A DNA stretch of 55,457 nt, from NCBI GenBank assembly GCA_025931335.1, contig JAICNG010000013.1, positions 1 through 55,457 on the forward strand, written 5' to 3'. Made by a program: the position numbers and the translations under genes. The notes below the pieces were generated by a model, which saw only the letters and a list, made by a program, of their open reading frames with translations, was not told the origin of the DNA and did not search any database. This document shows, piece by piece, positions 49,944-55,457 of the stretch; position 1 is the first letter of the stretch; every line of letters starts with the position of its first letter. This DNA comes from Gemmatimonadaceae bacterium. GTDB lineage: Bacteria > Gemmatimonadota > Gemmatimonadetes > Gemmatimonadales > Gemmatimonadaceae.

Positions 49944-51581
49944 CTAGCGAGACGCGCGAGCCACCGCGAAGAGATCCTTCTGGGTGTTGCCTTTCTTCAT
50001 CAGCTCGATCGCGCGCAGCAGCTGCGGGTCATCGGCGATCTCGCGTCGCGCCGCGGCGGAATCGCCGAACGCGAAACGGGTCACGAAGTGCGAGAGCCAC
50101 TTGTCGATGGTCGGGCGCGCAGCGTCGTACAGCTGCCTGTCGACCTCGACTTTCGCCGCGCCGAGCCGGCGATAGAACTCCTCACGCCACTCGGGCTGCA
50201 CCTGGAACGTCGGGCTCGAAACGCGTGCCTTGAGCTCCTGCGCGTAGTTCCAGAGGGTAATGCGAACCTGCGGTGACTTGGGGCCGATCGTCTTGAGGAA
50301 CTCCTGCTCGCGCGTGGTGACGGTGTCGTCCGGAATGATGACGTCGGGCGTGATGCCACCCCCGCCGTAGACGATGCGTCCCGCATCCGAGCGGTAGACG
50401 GGGCGGTTCTTCTTCACGGCGTCGGTCTCGAGCGAATCAGGAACTTGCTCTTCCGGCTGCCGGCTCGGGCTGATACGCGCCGCGGCGGTGGTGTCGCCAG
50501 GGCGGCCGCTCGACGCGAGCAACGTCACATCGTCCTTCCGCTCCTTCTGAATCGAACGGCCGCTGGGCGTGAACCACTTCGCGGTCGTGAGCTTGAGGGC
50601 GTAGCCGCCCTCGAGCGGGAAGACCGTCTGCACGAGCCCCTTTCCGAACGACGTCGTGCCGACGACGAGCGCGCGATCGTGATCCTGAAGGGCCCCCGCC
50701 ACGATCTCGGACGCCGAGGCGGTGTAGCCATCGACGAGCACGACGAGCGGCATGTTGGGCATCTTGGGCTTGCCCTTCGCGACGAACTGCTGCGACATCA
50801 TCCCACGACCGCGGACGCTTGCGATCTCATTTCCGCCGTCGAGGAAGATGTCGGCGACCGCGAGGCCCTGGTCGAGGATGCCGCCGGGGTTGCCGCGCAA
50901 GTCGATAATGATGCCGTTGGCGCCAGACTTCAGCATCTGGTCGACGCTCGAGTCGAGCTCCTCGCCGGCGCTCTCGTTGAACGACTGCAGCGGAATGTAT
51001 CCGATCTTGTTCTCGAGCAGCAGCGCGTACGGAACCGCCGGAATGTGAATCGTCGCGCGGGTGAGCCGGTGCGAGATGACCTCTGAGACTCCGGGACGCA
51101 CGAACCGGACGGATACCTGCGTGCCGGGAGTGCCAATCAGGGCGTTGGACACCTGCTCGGTCGACCACCCGCGGGTCGACGTCGTATCCACCTGCACGAT
51201 CCGGTCGCCCTCCTGAATGCCGGCCGCCTCCGCAGGCGTGTTCGGGAACACCTGGACGACGGTGATGACGCCGTCCTGGTCCTCGATGCGCATGCCAATG
51301 CCGCCGTACCGGCCGGTGGAATTCGTCGAGAAGCGCTGGAGCTGCTTCGGGGTCAGGAGCTCGGAGTAGGGATCCTCGAGCTCCTCGACGAGGCCGCGCG
51401 CCGCTTTCTCGTAGAGGGCGGCATTGTCGACGGTATCGACGAACCGATCAGCCACAAGCGAGAGAACCTGATCGAACAGGCGGGCACCATCGCGTGTCGC
51501 GCGATCCTGCATGACGAACCCGCCGACGAGCGCGGGCGCGACGCCCACTGCGATCAGGGAGAGCTTCCGGAAGCGATTCAT
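49944..51581 (-). CDS. C-terminal processing protease (S41, CtpA-like)
   Basis: The protein has 545 residues from the ATG at 51581. It has a short signal or anchor (RKLSLIAVGVAPALVGGFVM), an N-terminal helical region, a PDZ domain (about 95-180, GGIGMRIEDQDGV and GIQEGDRIVQVD), and the S41 core. The Ser nucleophile is in DGYTASASEI and the Lys in TTSFGKGLVQ. DLRGNPGG is also conserved. A C-terminal extension of about 190 residues is longer than in E. coli-type homologues. It trims or degrades periplasmic proteins. The gene ends 20 bases before the propeller start. Confidence 0.93.
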   Translation of the reverse strand: MNRFRKLSLIAVGVAPALVGGFVMQDRATRDGARLFDQVLSLVADRFVDTVDNAALYEKAARGLVEELEDPYSELLTPKQLQRFSTNSTGRYGGIGMRIEDQDGVITVVQVFPNTPAEAAGIQEGDRIVQVDTTSTRGWSTEQVSNALIGTPGTQVSVRFVRPGVSEVISHRLTRATIHIPAVPYALLLENKIGYIPLQSFNESAGEELDSSVDQMLKSGANGIIIDLRGNPGGILDQGLAVADIFLDGGNEIASVRGRGMMSQQFVAKGKPKMPNMPLVVLVDGYTASASEIVAGALQDHDRALVVGTTSFGKGLVQTVFPLEGGYALKLTTAKWFTPSGRSIQKERKDDVTLLASSGRPGDTTAAARISPSRQPEEQVPDSLETDAVKKNRPVYRSDAGRIVYGGGGITPDVIIPDDTVTTREQEFLKTIGPKSPQVRITLWNYAQELKARVSSPTFQVQPEWREEFYRRLGAAKVEVDRQLYDAARPTIDKWLSHFVTRFAFGDSAAARREIADDPQLLRAIELMKKGNTQKDLFAVARASR

Positions 51582-51649
51582 GGGACTGCCGGCAGAGGTG
51601 AGGGTGCTACATATCCTTAAATACGATCGAGACGAAGGGAGGTTCCGTC

Positions 51650-51835
51650 TCACCCGCCCATTCCGCCAGCGCCTTCCTCGGTCCCGCCCTGCCAGAGGGA
51701 TCGCCACGACATCTCGCGCCCCTTGCGGAACCCCTTCTGCGTGAGCTTCACCCCTTCAGGGGAAATGGTCACAGTATAGGCCTGTCCATCGATGTCAATT
51801 TCGCGCTTGAGCGTTTTGTCCAGTTTCGTGGTCAT
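51650..51835 (-). CDS. Small conserved-looking protein of unknown function
   Basis: The protein has 61 residues from the ATG at 51835 (MTTKLDKTLKREIDIDGQ). It has a beta-rich middle (AYTVTISPEGVKLTQKGFRK), then GREMSWRSLWQGG and a Gly-rich end. The last part (RKGREMSWRSLW) looks constrained rather than random. It has no signal peptide. The reading frame continues upstream without a good start through an inverted repeat, so I keep the short form. It lies 68 bases upstream of the CtpA-like gene. Confidence 0.6.
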   Translation of the reverse strand: MTTKLDKTLKREIDIDGQAYTVTISPEGVKLTQKGFRKGREMSWRSLWQGGTEEGAGGMGG

Positions 51836-51873
51836 TGCGAGAGAAGCTCCGTAGTGGGGGAGGATCTGAACCG

Positions 51874-52015
51874 AGTGCGGATTGCGGGTTCCGGTCACGG
51901 ACACCAACCAACTGCGAACGCCGACTGCGGGCTGCGAGTAGAAGCATGTCCCGGCCTGTGACATTTGTCACGGGGGAGCACCCAGGTCGCTCAATCCGCA
52001 ATCCGCATTCCGCGA
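51874..52015. repeat. Imperfect inverted repeat with GCGGATTGCG words
   Basis: GAGTGCGGATTGCGGGTT (51874-51891) pairs with a right arm containing AATCCGCAATCCGCATTCCGC (part of 51991-52015). In between are CTGCGAACGCCGACTGCGGG words of the same type and a GTGAC-N4-GTCAC palindrome. The same words form the hairpin at 30642-30693. Confidence 0.65.
51958..51973. promoter_or_regulatory. CRP-type palindrome TGTGA-N6-TCAC
   Basis: TGTGACATTTGTCACG matches the CRP consensus TGTGA-N6-TCACA except for the last base. It lies 123 bases upstream of the small gene starting at 51835 and inside an inverted-repeat spacer. The Crp/Fnr-family protein at 26317 has the Arg-Glu pair expected to read such half-sites. 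Function is unproven. Confidence 0.4.
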
Positions 52016-52031
52016 TCTTGCGTTGACCCCT

Positions 52032-52883
52032 CTACGCCGCCCTCGACGCCAGGACATAATCGACGTACCAGCGCCGTTTCTGCTGCCGAACGGCGACATC
52101 GCGCAGGAGCCCGGCCTCGATCAGCATCTCGTGAGCGGGCTGGAGTACACGCTGAAGGTGGGACGGGTAACGCTGCGTCAGCGGGAGCTGCAGCGCCAGC
52201 TGTTCCAGAGCGACTCGCCATGTCACCGTTCCCTCGACCCGCGCCACCTCGAGCAGTCGATACAACCGACGGGCGACCGGGGACGACAACTCGAGGTAGT
52301 GCGTGGCGGAGAGGGACACAGTGTGGCCAGCGTTGACGTTGGCGCGGACCACCGGCGACAGGGTGACCCGGGCCACGCCAGGCTCGGACACCGTCAGCGT
52401 CGGAAACAGGGTGAGCTGATCGCGGTCGGCCCCACGCCGCCGGTCGATCGAGACCGCGGTGAGCAGCGTGAAGGCGACGTCGATCGTTCCGCCCGCGGTC
52501 GCGCTCCAGTACGCCCCCTGCGACTCGAGGGTGGTTCGCTCGAGGCGCATGAGCGCCGATCGCAGCTGTTCGTAAGTCCGTCCGTCGACGCGCCGGCCCA
52601 TCGACCGGAGGAACGCGTGCAGCGTGAAGCTGATGACGCCGTCATCGGGGCAGCTCGCCTCGTGCCAGCGATGGCACAGCTCGACGTAGACGTCCTGGTC
52701 GAACGTGCCGGGGAGCCGGTCGCCCGGACTCGGGAGCACGCGCCAGCGCCCGCCCGCCGGGGGCTCGTAGGCGATGACGGAGTCCTCGGCGGAATCACTG
52801 AGCCGGAACAGCGGGAGCGCTTCGAGCGAACGATCGAGGACGATCGTTCGCGCGGCGGTTCGGCGTCGTGCCGCGAGGGACAT
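52032..52883 (-). CDS. RepA-family replication initiator
   Basis: The protein has 283 residues. It begins basic, then EALPLFRLSDSAEDSVIAYE, and continues with two winged-helix-like halves; QLALQLPLTQRYPSHLQRVL followed by PAHEMLIEAGLL is a hallmark of the replication initiator protein A family (PF10134) known from plasmids. Here it sits among chromosomal-looking housekeeping genes without partition genes. It could be an integrated plasmid remnant or a domesticated protein. Inverted-repeat hairpins lie on both sides (51874-52015 and 52934-53016). Confidence 0.72.
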   Translation of the reverse strand: MSLAARRRTAARTIVLDRSLEALPLFRLSDSAEDSVIAYEPPAGGRWRVLPSPGDRLPGTFDQDVYVELCHRWHEASCPDDGVISFTLHAFLRSMGRRVDGRTYEQLRSALMRLERTTLESQGAYWSATAGGTIDVAFTLLTAVSIDRRRGADRDQLTLFPTLTVSEPGVARVTLSPVVRANVNAGHTVSLSATHYLELSSPVARRLYRLLEVARVEGTVTWRVALEQLALQLPLTQRYPSHLQRVLQPAHEMLIEAGLLRDVAVRQQKRRWYVDYVLASRAA

Positions 52884-52933
52884 GGAGACAAAGTGGGCCC
52901 TAGCCTGGGGCGAAGTCTAGGGCGCACGAATGA

Positions 52934-53016
52934 GGAAACGCGGGCTGAGGAGTGAGGAAATCGAGTCGATGAGCGACTATTTGCGGTCGATTTCCTCACT
53001 CCTCAGCCCGCGTTCC
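52934..53016. repeat. Nearly perfect 30-bp inverted repeat
   Basis: The left arm (52934-52964) reads GGAAACGCGGGCTGAGGAG then TGAGGAAATCGA. The right arm (52987-53016) is its complement with a single one-base bulge. The 22-base loop contains a small AGTCG/CGACT stem. It fills the spacer between the RepA-family gene and the SDR gene. Confidence 0.8.
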
Positions 53017-53023
53017 TATTGCG

Positions 53024-53740
53024 TCATCCTAACGCGATAACCTGTCCCGTCACCGGCTTGGACGCATCGGAGCACAACCAGACGACCACGCGCGCGACCT
53101 CCTCGCGCTCGACGTATCGCGCATCGCTTCCCATGCTCTTCTCGTTGGCCGCGGTGCGGATGGAGGTGGGGGCGAGTGCGTTCGCGCGCACGCCGGTGGT
53201 GCGTTCCTCGTCGGCGATGGCGCGCATGAGCGTGAGGACTCCGCTTTTCGCGGTGACGTAGGGTGCCATGTTCGTCACCGAGGCGCCCGGGAGCGCGGCG
53301 GCGGAGCCGAAAAAGACGAATGCGCCCTGTGCGGCGCGGAGGAGCGGCAGAAACGCTCGCGCGGTGAGGGCGGCGGTGGTGAGGTTCAACGCGAGCTGCT
53401 TCTGCCAGAGAGCCAGCGTGCTGTCGGCGACGCTCGACATCGCGAACCCGCCGGCGAGGTGCACCAGCGCATCGAGCCGCCCGCCGTGGCTCGACGCGAC
53501 GGTCTGGGCAAGGGCCTGGACGGCGCTCTCGCTGGTGAGATCGCACGGGTGGCCATCGGCGCGAGCACCACGGGCGTGCAGGGCGGCGACGCGCGCGTCG
53601 ACCGCGTCGCTCAGGAGATCGACGGCGACGATCGCGGCGCCCGCATCGGCCAGGGCCGTCGCGACCGCCTCTCCCACCTGACCTTCTCGCCCGATTCCGG
53701 TCACGAGCACCACGCGACCGGCCAACGCTGCGTGCGCCAT
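53024..53740 (-). CDS. Short-chain dehydrogenase/reductase
   Basis: The protein has 238 residues from the ATG at 53740. It is a Rossmann SDR with the nucleotide loop in VVLVTGIGREGQVGEAVA (a modified TGxxxGxG), DLLSDAV after strand 2, HLAGGFA, Ser in FFGSAAAL, and the YxxxK pair in APYVTAKSG. It ends GQVIALG, and the last Leu codon is TTA within a CGTTAGG heptamer. It is NAD(P)-dependent; the substrate is unknown. It lies next to the inverted repeat beside the RepA gene. Confidence 0.9.
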   Translation of the reverse strand: MAHAALAGRVVLVTGIGREGQVGEAVATALADAGAAIVAVDLLSDAVDARVAALHARGARADGHPCDLTSESAVQALAQTVASSHGGRLDALVHLAGGFAMSSVADSTLALWQKQLALNLTTAALTARAFLPLLRAAQGAFVFFGSAAALPGASVTNMAPYVTAKSGVLTLMRAIADEERTTGVRANALAPTSIRTAANEKSMGSDARYVEREEVARVVVWLCSDASKPVTGQVIALG

Positions 53741-53829
53741 GGCCGGGAACGATGCGATAGCGTCCGCAAAGCGCAAGCACGGATATTGAGTGGCGATGCA
53801 GCGGGAGCTATGCTCTGCTCCCGCTCGAG

Positions 53830-55152
53830 ATGGTTCCCGCCTACCCAAGCCATACCGTGAGCGCACTCAAGATCACTGGCCTCGTTGCCGCAGGCGTCCT
53901 TCTGCTCGGCTTTTCGTGTGTCGGCGTGCTGTATCTCACGCGTGGGACGCCCGTATCGTCGGTGAGGACATTTGGGCAGGCGCCACCGCCGTCGGTGAGC
54001 GACCCGCTCTTTCGCCGGACCATCGACCTGCTCGCCGGGATGACCATGCAGCCGGGCAACAGCGTCGAGGTGCTCTTCAACGGCGACCAGACGTATCCGC
54101 GACTCTGGGAGGATCTTCGCGCGGCGCGGCAGACCATCACGATGCAGATGTATTACTGCAATCCTGGGCAGGTGGCGGATACGCTCAAGAACATTCTGAT
54201 CGAGCGTGCGCGCGCGGGGGTGCGCGTTCTTTTCCTGCAGGACGCGATCGGGTCGCAGAACCTCACCGAGGAGTGGCAGGACAGTCTCCGCGCCGCGGGC
54301 GTGCAGGTCGCCGTCTTCCGCCCGCCACGCTGGTATCAGCTCGACAAGGCGGGCCATCGCTCGCACATCCGTGTCGTGGTCGTCGATGGTCACGTGGGCT
54401 ACACGGGTGGGTTCGGCATCGACGACAAATGGCTCGGCGACGGCCGAACCAATGGCAGCTGGCGTGACACCAACGTTCGCTTCATCGGGCCGGCGGTGAT
54501 GCAGCTCCAGGCGACGTTCGCCGCAGGGTGGGCCGAGGCGACGGGCGAGCTGCTGACAGGCCAGCTGTTTTTCCCGCTCGAGGAGTTCCGGCACGACGGG
54601 GACGACTTTGGCGCCCTGCTGCACATGGCGCCCACAGTCGGCAGCACACCGGCGGAGCGCTTTCTCGCGCTCTCGATCGAGGGAGCGCGGCGCACCATGT
54701 ACATCGCGAACTCCTATTTCGTGCCGGACGACGACTTCCGCCGCATGCTCGTGGCGGCGGCGCAGCGTGGTGTCGACGTGCGCGTCCTCACCGCGAGCGA
54801 CAAGACGGACATCAAGACCACCTGGTATGCCGGGCGAAAGCGGTACGAAGAGCTGCTGGAGGGCGGCGTGCGCGTCTACGAGTATTCTCCATCGATGATG
54901 CACGCGAAAACCTTCGTCATCGATGGCGTGTGGAGCACGGTTGGCACCATGAACTTCGACAACCGCTCGCTCGCGTTCAACGATGAATCGAACCTCGTCG
55001 CCTTCGATCGGCGCGTCGGCGCCGCGATGGACTCGGCGTTCCTGAAAGACCTCGAGCATTCCGCGGAGATCAAGCTGGAGACGTTCCGCCGCCGCCCGTG
55101 GCATCAGAAGCTGTTCGAGACGGGGGCCAACCTCGTGTCACGCCTCCTGTGA
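53830..55152 (+). CDS. Phospholipase D/cardiolipin-synthase-like protein
   Basis: The protein has 440 residues with one N-terminal membrane helix (about 12-35). It has two phospholipase D halves. The second HKD motif is intact: His358-Ala-Lys360 and Asp365 (MHAKTFVIDG). In the first, the Lys is replaced: HIRVVVVD, with His179, Arg181 and Asp186. Both are followed by GG or GTMNFDNRS segments typical of bacterial cardiolipin synthases. If active, it would join phosphatidyl groups at the inner membrane. The Arg variant leaves the activity open. Confidence 0.88.
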   Translation: MVPAYPSHTVSALKITGLVAAGVLLLGFSCVGVLYLTRGTPVSSVRTFGQAPPPSVSDPLFRRTIDLLAGMTMQPGNSVEVLFNGDQTYPRLWEDLRAARQTITMQMYYCNPGQVADTLKNILIERARAGVRVLFLQDAIGSQNLTEEWQDSLRAAGVQVAVFRPPRWYQLDKAGHRSHIRVVVVDGHVGYTGGFGIDDKWLGDGRTNGSWRDTNVRFIGPAVMQLQATFAAGWAEATGELLTGQLFFPLEEFRHDGDDFGALLHMAPTVGSTPAERFLALSIEGARRTMYIANSYFVPDDDFRRMLVAAAQRGVDVRVLTASDKTDIKTTWYAGRKRYEELLEGGVRVYEYSPSMMHAKTFVIDGVWSTVGTMNFDNRSLAFNDESNLVAFDRRVGAAMDSAFLKDLEHSAEIKLETFRRRPWHQKLFETGANLVSRLL

Positions 55153-55183
55153 TGACGCTGGTGCCTCCGCGGGCCACGCGGGT

Positions 55184-55457
55184 GTGAGCCGCCGCGGCGG
55201 GTCGTCGGCCCTACGCACCTTCCATCCACTGGTGCGCGAGTGGTTCCTGGAGACGTTAGGCTCGCCGAGTGAACCGCAGCGTGCGGGATGGCCGGCGATC
55301 GCGAGCGGTGCGCACGCGCTGATCCTCGCTCCCACGGGGACGGGCAAGACGCTGGCGGCATTCTTGTGGGAGCTCAACGCGCTGATTGTCGACGGCCTCA
55401 GCGCGCCCCTGCCGAACGCGATTCGCATCCTCTACGTCTCTCCGCTCAAGGCGCTCA
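55184..55457 (+). CDS. Lhr-type DEAD/DEAH helicase, N-terminal part
   Basis: The first 91 codons of a gene run off the right edge. The likely start is the GTG at 55184 (VSRRGGSSALRTFHP). The sequence FHPLVREWFLETLGSPSEP, then QRAGWPAIASGAHALILAPT, GTGKT (Walker A) and RILYVSPLKAL (motif Ia) is that of Lhr-like superfamily 2 helicases, used in DNA repair. A TTA leucine codon forms CGTTAGG at 55254. The identity is clear; the length is unknown. Confidence 0.9.
   Translation, partial: MSRRGGSSALRTFHPLVREWFLETLGSPSEPQRAGWPAIASGAHALILAPTGTGKTLAAFLWELNALIVDGLSAPLPNAIRILYVSPLKAL

Noticed and set aside
53701..55104. 467-codon minus-strand open frame opposite the phospholipase D-like gene
   Set aside because: The plus-strand gene has signal, HKD motif and family spacing. 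The opposite frame is an Arg/His-rich shadow.

Overview
The window is 55.5 kb of very G+C-rich bacterial chromosome. It is dense with signal peptides, lipoboxes, outer-membrane beta-barrels, an OmpA-type lipoprotein and secreted hydrolases, so the host is a diderm (Gram-negative) bacterium. The mix of S41, M28 and M48 peptidases, a PafA-like phosphatase, SnoaL-amidohydrolase lipoproteins, a RepA-family initiator on an apparently chromosomal stretch and many small unknown proteins most resembles Gemmatimonadota. That placement is by resemblance only; no rRNA or marker gene is present to prove it.

Layout. 1-1011: the tail of a cold-shock gene and an OmpA-like lipoprotein, each followed by a strong hairpin. 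1254-6015: a compact export cassette with two short double-glycine leader peptides, a CPBP membrane protease, an HlyD-type adaptor and a peptidase-containing ABC transporter. This is a predicted two-peptide bacteriocin (class II microcin-like) system and the best candidate for an undescribed system here. 6023-12545: arginine biosynthesis, with argR-argG-argH on the minus strand diverging from argC-argB-argD, and candidate ARG boxes before argG and argC. 12699-23243: envelope and secreted proteins (beta-barrels, a barrel-NlpC/P60 fusion, an amidohydrolase lipoprotein, a phosphatase, an M28 peptidase) with a basic DUF6496-like protein, an Smr-like protein and an RsbRD-N-like protein. 23240-27110: an EamA transporter, a protein with a degenerate [FeFe]-hydrogenase-type domain fused to a long Pro/Ala linker and a membrane anchor, and a divergent Crp/Fnr regulator with an FNR-like palindrome between them.

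27152-36946: an alpha/beta hydrolase, an amidase with a Tat lipoprotein, a histone-like protein, MBL-fold and aldo/keto reductase genes, a fatty-acid desaturase, YggX, an M48 protease and a GH3 enzyme. 37070-39690: an NrtR-like regulator, a structured intergenic region, small unknown proteins and an NlpC/P60 protein. 39766-43394: a ku, ligD (PE-ligase), ligD (polymerase) operon for non-homologous end joining. 43557-51835: a cold-shock protein, zinc-ribbon proteins, lipoproteins, a TPR-HD-GYP protein, a stomatin-like SPFH protein, a TolB-like propeller and a C-terminal processing protease. 52032-55457: a RepA-family initiator, an SDR, a phospholipase D/cardiolipin-synthase-like protein and the start of an Lhr-type helicase.

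Two sequence-level patterns cut across the genes. First, five intergenic spacers hold long imperfect inverted repeats built from low-complexity words, one of them a multi-branched fold. Second, the heptamer CCTAACG/CGTTAGG occurs about twelve times by eye and accounts for nearly every TTAGG in the window, including rare TTA leucine codons and several stop codons. No tRNA, rRNA, CRISPR array or insertion sequence was recognised.
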